Of a stretch of DNA of 64,000 bases, positions 44,246-52,579 are shown piece after piece. Source of the DNA: G025836975 sp048751585 (lineage in GTDB: Bacteria > Pseudomonadota > Gammaproteobacteria > Burkholderiales > Burkholderiaceae_B); NCBI RefSeq assembly GCF_048751585.1, contig NZ_JAZHOB010000010.1:62001-126000 (forward strand), given 5' to 3'. A model generated the notes under the pieces. The model did no database searches. It was not told the DNA's origin and worked only from the letters and a program-made list of their open reading frames with translations. Position 1 is the first letter of the stretch; each line of letters begins with the position of its first letter. A program made the translations under genes and the position numbers.

Positions 44246-45052
44246 GTGTCACGCACATTTAGCAACTCTCCGTTGGTAGAAATTATTGCGGAGCTGCGTT
44301 GGGGGTCGCCGACCATTCAGGTCCCCGGCTTATCGGCAGTTCCGGCTAATGCCCATGGAATGGCGCCCAGACCATTGGATGAGGAGTTGTACCTCCAGTT
44401 TGGCTCTTTGGCATCTGGCGAAGGTTTCAGCCAATTTGAGCGGGTCATACCGGCGGGCTTTCCAGTGGCGCCGCACCAAGTCGTATATCGCTATAGGAAT
44501 GCCAACCCTGCCAAAACAATGTTGTATCAGCTAGGGAACGGCGTTTTCTCCATAAACGCAACTCCTCCCTATCGAAGCTGGCATGAGTTCGGCCCTTGTG
44601 TTAGATCGGGACTTGATCTGTTTCAGCAGGCCAATATAAATCTCGGCCGCGAAGTATCAGAATTCTCATTGGTATCGGTTCGATATATTAATTCGTTCAC
44701 ATCGGAAATGACACGGGGAGCCAGTGCTCTCGATTTTATCAACGACGTGTTGGGCTTCCAATTTGGCTTGCCCGAGATTCTTACTAGGTCCTGCGCAAAT
44801 ACAAGTGAAATATTGCCCACTCTCCAACTACAACTGCCTGTTGATGCTGGGAGCCTATCAATGCGAGTCGGGCAAGGGCAGGTGAACGGAGAGCGCGCCG
44901 TCATTATGGATACGACTGTTTCGGCCCAGGGGCCTATGATTGCCGACCCTGAATCCGCGATGGAAGCTCTGTCCAAGGCGCGGTTAGTGATTCACAATTT
45001 GTTTATCGGAATGACGGGCAAACTTACCGACATAATGAAGCCGGAGAAATAA
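44246..45052 (+). CDS. TIGR04255-like protein, cargo gene 1
   Basis: A 268-residue soluble protein. The N-terminus FSNSPLVEIIAELRWGSP matches the pattern of the sporadically distributed TIGR04255 family (function unknown). The rest is mixed alpha/beta, with VSVRYINSFT and a C-terminal helix (ALSKARLVIHNLFIGMTGKL) also in keeping. Start is GTG 44246. Its TAA overlaps the next ATG by one base. AT-rich third codon positions set the cassette apart from the core genome. It may be a moron or defence gene; this is inference. Confidence 0.75.
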   Translation: MSRTFSNSPLVEIIAELRWGSPTIQVPGLSAVPANAHGMAPRPLDEELYLQFGSLASGEGFSQFERVIPAGFPVAPHQVVYRYRNANPAKTMLYQLGNGVFSINATPPYRSWHEFGPCVRSGLDLFQQANINLGREVSEFSLVSVRYINSFTSEMTRGASALDFINDVLGFQFGLPEILTRSCANTSEILPTLQLQLPVDAGSLSMRVGQGQVNGERAVIMDTTVSAQGPMIADPESAMEALSKARLVIHNLFIGMTGKLTDIMKPEK

Positions 45053-45624
45053 TGGATTACGTCATACCTAATGCGACAAGCGACATTCAAGTGTCCTCAT
45101 GGACTGATGCCGCTCGTTCGATGGATGTGATTGATTCTTATAGAGCTGCGGAAATTTACAGATATTTTTCGTCTGTTTGCGCGAACTTATACTCGGATAG
45201 CCACTTCTATCCATCGTTACAAGAAGCGGAGCGTCGTAGGGCCTTGCGTTTCCTGCAGGAGCTCGGAGATTTGCCGGACAACTGGGACGGGGAAGGGGCG
45301 GCCGACATTGCTGACGATATATTGTCACGGTCCGCGAAGATTCTAATGGAGATCAACCAGCTTCCCACTGATATCGTTCCGCACCCTGCGGGCACTGTGA
45401 TGTTAGAGTGGGAGACTTGGCTCGGGCGCGCCTATATCGAAATTGGTAGTAGTCGCTACAATATTTATGTTAAGCCTCGCTATGCGCGTCCGAGGGCCCT
45501 AGTAGGCGATGTGACTCAGTTAGACGGCCCGAGCGCCCTCGTAGATTTCCTTGAGGCAGTTTCTTCGGCTACAGAGTTTCCATCAGCTCCGCCCGAGCTG
45601 ACCCGCTTGACATATGGCGTATGA
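45052..45624 (+). CDS. hypothetical protein with NWDGEGA motif, cargo gene 2
   Basis: A 190-residue soluble protein. Residues about 60-140 follow a pattern I have seen in uncharacterised mobile-element proteins: LPDNWDGEGA, a helix, then PHPAGTVMLEWE and YIEIGSSRYNIYV, suggesting a small beta-sheet domain. No catalytic motif recognised. Begins at TAATG overlap with gene 1 and ends at ATGA overlap with gene 3, so it is made in step with both. Confidence 0.7.
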   Translation: MDYVIPNATSDIQVSSWTDAARSMDVIDSYRAAEIYRYFSSVCANLYSDSHFYPSLQEAERRRALRFLQELGDLPDNWDGEGAADIADDILSRSAKILMEINQLPTDIVPHPAGTVMLEWETWLGRAYIEIGSSRYNIYVKPRYARPRALVGDVTQLDGPSALVDFLEAVSSATEFPSAPPELTRLTYGV

Positions 45625-46157
45625 GCGGTCAGCCTGATACTCTAGCGTTCGTCCCTGTTGAAGATTGTGAGATGATCGTGAGAGCAGCTGTCTCTCCGTA
45701 TCATTTCAGTCACAACAAGCCTTTTAAGGGGGCGTTTCATCTACGAGCGGGCAGCCGCTCAATATCAGCTATTAGAGGAAGTTACGTATCTGCTGATGAT
45801 TGCAAGGAGATTGGCATTAGGCATGTTCAGGATTTGAACGCGCAGCCTAAGCCAAGAGTCTACGCCGGGTTGTGGACTGTTCACGCAGCCTGCATTCGTC
45901 AAGCAGGAGCCGAGGTGAGTGAAACCGTTGGCGATTATGAGCGCCACGTTAGCATCGATTACGGTGTAGTCCGGCAGCGAGGTGACGCCCTAGCGGATCC
46001 GCGGGATGTTGAGAGATACAACGCTGTTTTAGACGCTTTATGGGGTTGCGTCAAATATTTCCAAGATGCTGCCCCGCAAGCTCCTGGTTGGGGTGGACCT
46101 CCTCTAACTATGCACATTTGTGCGGCGCAACGTGTGGACGAAACGGGCACAGGCTAG
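45621..46157 (+). CDS. hypothetical protein, cargo gene 3
   Basis: A 178-residue soluble protein of unknown family. Conserved-looking segments are FHLRAGSRSISAIRGSYVSA and YAGLWTVHAACIRQ; the C-terminal part has WGCVKYFQDA and PPLTMHICAAQ. No membrane segments or known motif. Its ATG overlaps the preceding stop by four bases. Last gene of the cassette; a minus-strand phage remnant converges on it. Confidence 0.7.
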   Translation: MSGQPDTLAFVPVEDCEMIVRAAVSPYHFSHNKPFKGAFHLRAGSRSISAIRGSYVSADDCKEIGIRHVQDLNAQPKPRVYAGLWTVHAACIRQAGAEVSETVGDYERHVSIDYGVVRQRGDALADPRDVERYNAVLDALWGCVKYFQDAAPQAPGWGGPPLTMHICAAQRVDETGTG

Positions 46158-46187
46158 CGCCGAAAAATCGCCTCTTCCGGCATCACA

Positions 46188-46607
46188 TCAATGCTTCGAA
46201 TTCGTCTCCTCAATCATGTCGCTAATGATCTGCTCCAAGCCCGCGCGGTCGGCTTCGGGTTGTGGCCAGAATAGCTCGGGCAGGGTGCGCGGTCTATGCA
46301 ACCCAAGTAGCCGGCGCTATCGTTCAGGCACAATATCGGGTAGCTCTGGCCGACACACCGTGAATCCGTTGGACCCGCCGTCAATTCGGTATCCAACCGC
46401 CGCAATTTCAGATATCGAATACCCCGTCATCCTCGCGAATTCAGCCCAGTCGTAGACGCCATATCGATTCTCTTGCTTTGCCACCACTTTGTTAATCGCC
46501 TCCTCCAGATCTTGGGCGATTTGATGCTGCCGTTTGAGCTTGCGCAGCTTTGCAGCATCGCGTCCTCGGTAAATGTCTCGTGGGACGTGTATTGGGAAAC
46601 GAACCAT
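46188..46607 (-). pseudogene. phage gene interrupted by an in-frame TAG
   Basis: The first 96 codons (46607-46317; IYRGRDAAKLRKLKRQHQIA, then YDWAEFARMTGYSISEIAAV) end at TAG 46317-46319; the same frame stays open for 42 further codons to TGA at 46188 with protein-like sequence (RTLPELFWPQPEADRAGLEQ). A single stop substitution in a 139-codon gene is likely. The first part alone might still be made. Function unknown, possibly a DNA-binding early protein. Confidence 0.6.
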
Positions 46608-46657
46608 GGTGTTTCCATTATCGCCATTGGCGTGTTAACGATACCCATATTGTGCCG

Positions 46658-46927
46658 TCACGACCTGCTGGAGTCCTCTTGTGGGGTTTCCGCGCCAATC
46701 TCTCGCATGCGCGCATAGATGCGCTCCAGCTCCGCCGGCGTCAGTGTGAGCTGCGCCGCAAGATGGAACAAATTCGGATAGGGCATGGCCTTAGGATCGG
46801 CCCCGCCGGTGTACTTGCGCCAATGCTGCTCGCCCACGCATGCCAACTCGGCCATTTGCTTGCCAGTGCGTCCAAGATCATTTTTTAATTGCTGTAGATC
46901 GTCGGGGGTAGGGGGTGTGTAGTTCAT
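46658..46927 (-). CDS. phage XRE-like transcriptional regulator, 89 aa
   Basis: Small helical protein of the type found in early regions of Burkholderiales phages: MNYTPPTPDDLQQLKNDLGR, then MAELACVGEQHWRKYTGG forming a degenerate helix-turn-helix, and a C-terminal helix LERIYARMREIGAE. ATG 46927 is chosen over an upstream TTG. Likely regulates early genes. Confidence 0.7.
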   Translation of the reverse strand: MNYTPPTPDDLQQLKNDLGRTGKQMAELACVGEQHWRKYTGGADPKAMPYPNLFHLAAQLTLTPAELERIYARMREIGAETPQEDSSRS

Positions 46928-46963
46928 GATGTACAAAGCCCCGCGCTAGGCGGGGCGATCTGG

Positions 46964-47128
46964 TTAGAGGAACAGCTTAGTCATTGTGATCAGGGCGGTA
47001 GCCAGTGCGGCTCCTACTACCAGGGGATACCAGCGCGCCTCGGCTTGAATCTTGACGGTTTCGGCCATGATCTTGGCGATCTCGGCTTGCGTCTTTGCCA
47101 GTTGGGCGTTGGTCATGTGTTGGTCCAT
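46964..47128 (-). CDS. small phage membrane protein, 54 aa
   Basis: Amphipathic N-terminal helix (NAQLAKTQAEIAKIMAETVK) followed by one membrane helix (WYPLVVGAALATALITMTKL), a pattern common in phages of Burkholderiales. AAGGA precedes ATG 47128 by eight to nine bases. A GC-rich hairpin (GCCCCGC/GCGGGGC) at about 46937-46955 follows the stop. Confidence 0.7.
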   Translation of the reverse strand: MDQHMTNAQLAKTQAEIAKIMAETVKIQAEARWYPLVVGAALATALITMTKLFL

Positions 47129-47257
47129 TTCGTCATCCTTTCGGGTTGTCGGACTGCGCGATGCGCGCTGTCCATGTAAAGAAGAATAGCGCATTATGCG
47201 CTATTCGGTCAAGCGAAAAGCACTCGGTATTTACCCTATCGGGTCGCTCGGTCCATA

Positions 47258-47548
47258 TCACCTTCTCGGTCTGGCATTGCGCCCCTGGGAAATTTCATCC
47301 CGCCCAGCCTGTAGCCGATCAAACTCCGCCTCGGTTACGCAAGGTTCGGCGTCCAGGATGTTTGATAGGCCCTCTACCATCTCCACCGTCTCGTCGTCCG
47401 CCATACCCCAGCGCGGCATAACCCGGGCGGCCGTAACGACGATGGCGCGCAGCCGCTTGACCTCTCGCAGCAGCGTCATGGCGTCGTGATACTTTAGATT
47501 GCGCTCTTCGATAGTGCGGAGCTGGTCAAGGGTGAGGGGTTGCTTCAT
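47258..47548 (-). CDS. hypothetical phage protein, 96 aa
   Basis: Helical soluble protein beginning MKQPLTLDQLRTIEERNLKY, with a coiled-coil-like first half and a basic end (GRNARPRR). First gene at the attR end and transcribed inward, as are the other early genes. Function unknown. Confidence 0.65.
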   Translation of the reverse strand: MKQPLTLDQLRTIEERNLKYHDAMTLLREVKRLRAIVVTAARVMPRWGMADDETVEMVEGLSNILDAEPCVTEAEFDRLQAGRDEISQGRNARPRR

Positions 47549-47616
47549 GATGCTAAACACTGATGTTATATACAGTATTTTTAGCACAAAAAATCCCGCA
47601 CGGTGGCGGGCAATGA

Positions 47617-47635
47617 ATTCACACCGATTTCACAC
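47617..47635 (+). repeat. right copy of the 19-bp repeat, candidate integrase arm site
   Basis: Exact copy of the 40388-40406 sequence, in the same orientation, 81 bases inside attR. Confidence 0.55.
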
Positions 47636-47715
47636 CGGGCAAATTGGCGGAAGGGCGGTAGGAGCCTCAAATAATTGATTCGGCGGGACATTTTCCTGCC
47701 ACCAAGGAAATTAGC

Positions 47716-47746
47716 ACGCGGGTTCAATTCCCGCCGACTCCACCAG
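47716..47746 (+). repeat. attR: displaced ssrA 3' end
   Basis: Perfect 31-bp copy of the tmRNA 3' segment including CCA, lacking the rest of ssrA. Confidence 0.93.
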
Positions 47747-47753
47747 CTACAAG

Positions 47754-47782
47754 GGCCCGGATGACCTCCGGGCCTTTTTTTT
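47754..47782 (+). terminator. original ssrA terminator, displaced by the prophage
   Basis: GGCCCGG-ATGACCT-CCGGGCC stem followed by eight T, eight bases beyond attR. Confidence 0.88.
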
Positions 47783-47805
47783 GGGTTTTTCCCCATTAAT
47801 ATCCG

Positions 47806-48240
47806 CTACTTATCCAGCAAGCCCCTGTCTTCGAGCAGTTGCAGGCAATCTTGGCCTTCGTCCTCGTCGCCGTCGAAAATATCGGTGCCATCCAGCATGT
47901 AGGCGCGCAGCAACTCGTCGATGGCGGTTTCGTCATCCAGACGGACCAGGGTCTTGCCCAGCATATAGTGGATAAAAGGGTTCATCTGCCCATCGGGGCA
48001 GTTGAGCGCGGTGAACAAGGCGTCCTTGGCCATGCCGTAGTCGGCGGATTGATAATAGGCATCGCCCAGGGAAGCATACAACCAGGTTGCCGCTTCCCAA
48101 TCCTGTTGGGGTTCGGGCAACAAGGCCAGTGCCTGGCGCCAATTTTCAATGGCGCCTTCAAAATCGTCCTCATCGCTGCATTCGTTGCCAGCTTCTGACA
48201 GGTTTTCGATTTGCTCGTAGATGTCGTCAGGAAGTTCCAT
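47806..48240 (-). CDS. tetratricopeptide-repeat protein
   Basis: A 144-residue acidic protein of TPR-type helical hairpins (FEGAIENWRQALALLPEP; AATWLYASLGDAYYQSADYG; then NPFIHYMLGKTLVRL). Start at 48240 follows GAGGAA; a longer frame to 48309 lacks a ribosome site. Probably a protein-interaction adaptor; no partner evident. Confidence 0.8.
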   Translation of the reverse strand: MELPDDIYEQIENLSEAGNECSDEDDFEGAIENWRQALALLPEPQQDWEAATWLYASLGDAYYQSADYGMAKDALFTALNCPDGQMNPFIHYMLGKTLVRLDDETAIDELLRAYMLDGTDIFDGDEDEGQDCLQLLEDRGLLDK

Positions 48241-48340
48241 GGATTCCTCATGCTCCGAAGAGAGCTGCTTTTCTGTTAGTGATGGCAGGGACACGATATC
48301 TTGCGGCATTGATGCGTGTCTCCAAATCTGTTCGGTACTA

Positions 48341-48868
48341 CTATTCGACCCGGACCGGCGTCAACCTGCGGTCAATGGCAACACGGGAAGGATCGGCAGG
48401 GTCGTACAACACGTGCACTGTCCTGCCCGTGGCAAAGTGGGGCATCAACACATCCTCAACCAACACGTTCACCGACACCCTGCGGTCAGTACCATCGAGA
48501 TCGTTCAACGCAAGCTCCAGGCCCAGTTTCGTTTCACGTATGGTATTGCTTTCATGTGTGCCACGACGGCGCATTTTCATAACACGGCCGGTTGTATGGG
48601 ATACCTGGCTGCTGCGGCTGAGCCTGCCGGCCAGTTTCAATTCGCGGCTGGGCAGAAAGGCGACAGTCAGGATAATGAATATCAGCATCGAAAAAGCCAG
48701 CATTATCCAGAACCATGCCGGATGCGAATTCTCTTCCAGTAGCGCATACATCATCGAACCGCCAAACAGCGTAGAGAATGCCGCCGCTCCCAATACAACC
48801 GCCCAATCGCTTGGTATGTCCGATTCCGGCTTCTCGATTTCTAGCTGTTCTTTTAGCTGGGTTTTCAT
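48341..48868 (-). CDS. membrane protein with C-terminal soluble domain, 175 aa
   Basis: Two membrane helices (about 22-46 and 52-72, the second WFWIMLAFSMLIFIILTVAF), then a domain of about 100 residues rich in beta-strands (VSVNVLVEDVLMPHFATGRT, VHVLYDPADPSRVAID) that resembles DUF3592-like proteins. Inner membrane. Function unknown. Confidence 0.7.
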   Translation of the reverse strand: MKTQLKEQLEIEKPESDIPSDWAVVLGAAAFSTLFGGSMMYALLEENSHPAWFWIMLAFSMLIFIILTVAFLPSRELKLAGRLSRSSQVSHTTGRVMKMRRRGTHESNTIRETKLGLELALNDLDGTDRRVSVNVLVEDVLMPHFATGRTVHVLYDPADPSRVAIDRRLTPVRVE

Positions 48869-49139
48869 GGCGGTGTCATGTCAAGAAGCCGAAGCGGCAC
48901 CAATGGGGCCGTTATCGCGTCGAGCTGAATTGAATCAGAAAAAATTTTAGGCAAATTGCAGGTCATCAATATGACATGTTCTATTTATTACAGTCTTTAA
49001 TCTCTTGTACCCAAGCATCGGCCGTAGCGGCTTGTCTTTCGATGAGTAAACTGAAATTTCCACTTGCACATTGCTACCGGCGGCAGCCATATAGAGCGTG
49101 CTATAAAAATGCCTATAGCAATTTGTAGGGTCAGGGATA

Positions 49140-49403
49140 ATGTCCATTCGAACGTTGAGCCGATGCGCTGCAGTGATGTTTCTTGCCGCGCTTGCCTCCG
49201 GGTGCTCCATACACGACCTCGGGTTCGGCTCTGGCCCAGGTGCCGGCTCCGCATCCTCGGGCGACGGCGCATGCAGATGGAACCGTAGCAGTTGCATGCA
49301 CGAGGGGCGGTATGAGCCGGGGGAACGAGACTATGCGGAAGAAGAAGCGAAGCGCCTGAATCAGGCTCAATCCGCCAGGCTGCGCCGCAGCTCCAGCAAC
49401 TGA
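49140..49403 (+). CDS. small predicted lipoprotein, 87 aa
   Basis: Type II signal peptide with lipobox ASGC at Cys22 (AAVMFLAALASGC). The mature part has a Gly/Ser linker, a Cys pair (GACRWNRSSCMHEGRYEPGE) and an acidic-basic helical end with EEEAKRLNQAQSARLRR. Probably periplasmic. A competing minus-strand frame at 48947-49147 is not supported by a ribosome site. Confidence 0.65.
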   Translation: MSIRTLSRCAAVMFLAALASGCSIHDLGFGSGPGAGSASSGDGACRWNRSSCMHEGRYEPGERDYAEEEAKRLNQAQSARLRRSSSN

Positions 49404-49589
49404 TTACCCGCCCTACGCGCCAAGATCCGGAGCAATGCGGCTGCCTGGGCCTCGCAACGCGCGTGCGCAGCAGGCAATACCCCTTGAAGGCATCAGGGAT
49501 TCTTTTAATATCCCAGTCATCGGGCTGGCGTATTATGTGTCCTACGCATCCGGCCGGCATCGCGCCCGCCGAGGATCAGGGACACCGAT

Positions 49590-51173
49590 TTGAGCAAAGC
49601 GCATTATTGGCTGCTTCTGAAAATCGCAGAGAAGCCCAAGGCCTTCACATATGGGGTCGGGATACTGACTGCCCTGTTGCTTATCCTGGCTACGGCGGCA
49701 ACCGCGGTATGGGTGGACGAAAACCGTATTGCCGATCGGCATGACAATGCGCTGCAACTGGCCCGGGCGGCCGTTGTCGAAAGCGCCACCATTCTTGACC
49801 ATCTTATCGAACATGACTACGTAGGCTGCGACGACAACGATCTCATGCATCTGAATGGGCATTTGCTGCAATCCCGCTTCATACGCGAGATCGGCGTGCT
49901 GGATGCCGACAACCGGCTTGTTTGCTCCACGGCGCTGGGGCGGCTGTCCCGGCCCGTCAAGGGAAATTATCCTGTCGTCACTTTGCGCTCGGGGCGCAAG
50001 CTGCTTAAAGACGTGCCTTTGCAGATGGTGAACGAGAAGGTTAAAGCCACCATTCTCCAGCGCGATAACTTCAACGTTGTCCTTAGTCCTTATTTGACCG
50101 AGGATATATACCGAAGCGCCGATGCGGTCTGGCTGCGCACGATCGACGGCCTGGTACCGCTTCGGTCGACTGTGGCGCCCCAAGAGCTCCCCCGGTGGCG
50201 TGAACGAGCCGGGAGGTTCGAGAAAACCGCATTCACGTTGCACGACCTGGGGTATGAACTGGTCTCTCAGCAGACCGGAACCGACGTGGTATTGCAATCG
50301 CGGCGCAGCCTGGCTGCAATCGCGCGGGACAGCGGTGCGCTGCCGCCCGCCATGCTGGCCGGCTCGCTGCTGATTGCCGTACTGACCGTCGGCACGCTGG
50401 CGCCTTATGTGATGGGACTGCGTGATGTGCGGAACCGCATTCATTTTTTGTGCGACGACGCGCATATCCTGCTGGTGTATCAACCCATCTTCGATCTGAC
50501 CACGATGAAGCCTGTCGGCTGCGAAGTGTTGATGCGCATGAAGGAAAAGGGCAAGGTGTGGATGCCCGATCAGGTGATACCCGCCATCCTGGATTCGGGC
50601 CTGGCGCGCCGGTTCGATCATATAGTGACCCAAAAGGCGATACGCGAGCTGGCTGGCCGGCTTCCCGCTCAGCGCGATACCTTCAGGCTTGCGTTGAATT
50701 ATTTTCCCGACAGTATCGACCAAGCCACACTGATTCCTGTGTTGCAACAGGCGCTTCAGGCTGCCGGAAGAAGCGATCTTGAAGTCTGTATCGAAATCAC
50801 GGAACATAGTCTGTCCAGCAATCTGATCGCGGAAGTCGGGGCGCTTAAGGCGCAAGGCTTCCGGATCGCCATTGACGATTTTGGCACAGGTTATTCCAAC
50901 CTCAAGTCGGTCACCAAGCTATCGCCCGATGTGCTGAAAATCGACAGATCCTTTGTTTTCGAACTTGAGGATGCCACGGTGCGCTCGAATCTTATTTCCG
51001 AGATCGTCAATATTGCACGCGCGGTCGACGCCCGAGCTGTTGCGGAGGGAATAGAAAATATGGAGCAGGCGCAACTGCTGGCGGCGCTGGGTGTGCAGTA
51101 CGGACAGGGTTATGCGCTGGCACGCCCCATGGAACTGGAGCCCTTTCTGGCATTCATGGCTAAACACGGTTAG
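49590..51173 (+). CDS. CSS-motif EAL-domain cyclic-di-GMP phosphodiesterase
   Basis: A 527-residue membrane protein. First helix about 19-42, periplasmic CSS-motif sensor (about 45-250) with the redox Cys in LVCST, second helix about 252-272, then an EAL domain to the end. Catalytic residues appear intact: EVLMR in place of EAL, ALNYFP, EITEHSL, DDFGTGYSNL, LKIDRSF, AEGIEN and QGYALARP. It likely hydrolyses c-di-GMP under control of periplasmic thiol state. The start is TTG at 49590. Confidence 0.88.
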   Translation: MSKAHYWLLLKIAEKPKAFTYGVGILTALLLILATAATAVWVDENRIADRHDNALQLARAAVVESATILDHLIEHDYVGCDDNDLMHLNGHLLQSRFIREIGVLDADNRLVCSTALGRLSRPVKGNYPVVTLRSGRKLLKDVPLQMVNEKVKATILQRDNFNVVLSPYLTEDIYRSADAVWLRTIDGLVPLRSTVAPQELPRWRERAGRFEKTAFTLHDLGYELVSQQTGTDVVLQSRRSLAAIARDSGALPPAMLAGSLLIAVLTVGTLAPYVMGLRDVRNRIHFLCDDAHILLVYQPIFDLTTMKPVGCEVLMRMKEKGKVWMPDQVIPAILDSGLARRFDHIVTQKAIRELAGRLPAQRDTFRLALNYFPDSIDQATLIPVLQQALQAAGRSDLEVCIEITEHSLSSNLIAEVGALKAQGFRIAIDDFGTGYSNLKSVTKLSPDVLKIDRSFVFELEDATVRSNLISEIVNIARAVDARAVAEGIENMEQAQLLAALGVQYGQGYALARPMELEPFLAFMAKHG

Positions 51174-51238
51174 TCGGCGGCCATGCATTCCGACGCGCCC
51201 ATGGCCACCCAGCCGCTTCTGGTTGCGGTTGGCCGGCG

Positions 51239-51769
51239 TCAGACGCTGCGCACTATTTCAGAGCCAAGTCCCTTAAGGGCGGCCATGACCGCATCGCACT
51301 GGCGCGGACTGCGCGGGTGCACCACCAGCGACCATCGGCCTGCCTGGGTGGCTTCCCCAACCCGCTGGATCACGATCTGGTGATCGGGTCTAGCCGTTAC
51401 CAGTCCTCCCAGCAACATGCCGCCTATGATCGCGAGAAACAGGATGGCGCCCGCGCTGGCCCGGGGCGAAGAAACAATGGCGGGTAATTCGATGATGTAC
51501 AGCAAAGCCCAGATCGCCGCGCCCGCGACAGCGCCGGCCGCTCCCAGGATCAGGTGCGCGCGCACGGCTGTCCGGGCGATCCCGCGCGATTCGGGTTCCA
51601 GCTTTCTTGAATACTCTTTTTCATAAGGTTTGACCAGCCGCAATTGCGCGGTATGCAGGCCCGCCGAAGAGTGCAGCGTGGCGGCTGCGGATGCCGCCTC
51701 TTTTTCGGTTTCGAATATGGCGGCGATCTTGGTCGTTGCCTGTTCGCCGAATAATGCTTGCCAAGTCAT
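51239..51769 (-). CDS. inner-membrane protein, 176 aa
   Basis: N-terminal soluble segment (about 1-75, KIAAIFETEKEAASAAATLH), then two membrane helices (about 78-100 LILGAAGAVAGAAIWALLYI and 110-130) and a C-terminal cytosolic part (QIVIQRVGEATQAGRWSLVV). The layout resembles general-stress SPOR-like or riboflavin-associated membrane proteins, but I cannot name it. GGGGGTGG precedes ATG 51769. Confidence 0.7.
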   Translation of the reverse strand: MTWQALFGEQATTKIAAIFETEKEAASAAATLHSSAGLHTAQLRLVKPYEKEYSRKLEPESRGIARTAVRAHLILGAAGAVAGAAIWALLYIIELPAIVSSPRASAGAILFLAIIGGMLLGGLVTARPDHQIVIQRVGEATQAGRWSLVVHPRSPRQCDAVMAALKGLGSEIVRSV

Positions 51770-51908
51770 ATAGCCACCCCCGTCGATGACATGCGCCCCG
51801 ACACATGTCAGCAATAGCCGTGCCTGATGGCTAAGGATTGCCGCATTGACGCGTATTTTTTACGAATACGCGCACCGGCGGAATGGAGGAGCCAAGTAAT
51901 GGTAGCGG

Positions 51909-52574
51909 TCAGCGGCCGGCCCAGGCCTGGACGGCGGGCCAGATGTCTTCAGGCGATTGAGCTATGGCGTCGGCCTGCCACGCGTGCACGGCGGTTTCCA
52001 GGCCGCAATATCCATAGGCGGCCACCAAGGTGGCCATGCCGGCGGCCTTGCCGGCGATGATGTCGCGCTGGTCGTCCCCGACGTAGATGCATTGCGCAGG
52101 GTCGAACCCCGTTTGCTTGGCCGCATGCAGCAGCGGTGCCGGATGCGGTTTGGCGTGGCTGGTGGTGTCGCCGCCCACTGTGACGGCGCAGTCGGTGTAC
52201 AGGCCCAGATGCACGACCAGCGGGACGGCCAGATATTCCATTTTGTTGGTGACGATGCCCCAGGCATAGTCATGGTCCTTGAGTGTGGACAATAATTGCT
52301 TGATGCCCGGAAACAAGGTGGTGTGGGTCGTCATGTCCTGTTCATAGTCTTCCAGGAACTGCTGGCGACAGGACTCGTATTCGGGATGGCCGGGGTCCAT
52401 ATCGAGGCCGGCTTTCAGCAAGCCGCGCGCGCCATGCGATGCATAAGGCCGCAGGGCTTCGTAGGGCAGGGGAGGCAGGCCCTTGCGGGTCCTTTGCTTG
52501 TTGGCGGCGGCGGCCAGATCGGGAGCGGTATCGGCAAGCGTGCCGTCGAAGTCGAATAAAACCAGTTTGCGCAT
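51909..52574 (-). CDS. gph: phosphoglycolate phosphatase
   Basis: HAD-superfamily phosphatase, 221 residues, of the Gph type. Motif I DFDGTLADTAPDL, motif II IVTNK, the Lys in HAKPHPAPLL and motif III YVGDDQRDI are intact. Removes 2-phosphoglycolate produced by DNA repair. ATG 52574 lies a few bases after the ubiG stop, so the two are in one operon, as is usual in betaproteobacteria. Confidence 0.92.
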   Translation of the reverse strand: MRKLVLFDFDGTLADTAPDLAAAANKQRTRKGLPPLPYEALRPYASHGARGLLKAGLDMDPGHPEYESCRQQFLEDYEQDMTTHTTLFPGIKQLLSTLKDHDYAWGIVTNKMEYLAVPLVVHLGLYTDCAVTVGGDTTSHAKPHPAPLLHAAKQTGFDPAQCIYVGDDQRDIIAGKAAGMATLVAAYGYCGLETAVHAWQADAIAQSPEDIWPAVQAWAGR

Positions 52575-52579
52575 GGGGA

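Larger units (their letters stand above)
40278..47746. mobile_element. degraded lambdoid prophage integrated in ssrA
   Basis: About 7.4 kb bounded by 31-bp direct repeats of the ssrA 3' end, with a tyrosine integrase next to attL. Phage content: a nonsense-interrupted gene, a tail NlpC/P60 start fused to an endolysin-like end, an Rz/Rz1 spanin pair, small early genes on the minus strand at the attR side. Head, most tail and replication genes are gone. A three-gene cargo cassette is retained at 44.2-46.2 kb. The truncated integrase suggests that the element can no longer move by itself. Confidence 0.9.

Noticed and set aside
48947..49147. 66-codon minus-strand frame beside the small lipoprotein gene
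   Set aside because: Overlaps the lipoprotein start, has no ribosome site and no family; could be a gene fragment but evidence is too thin.
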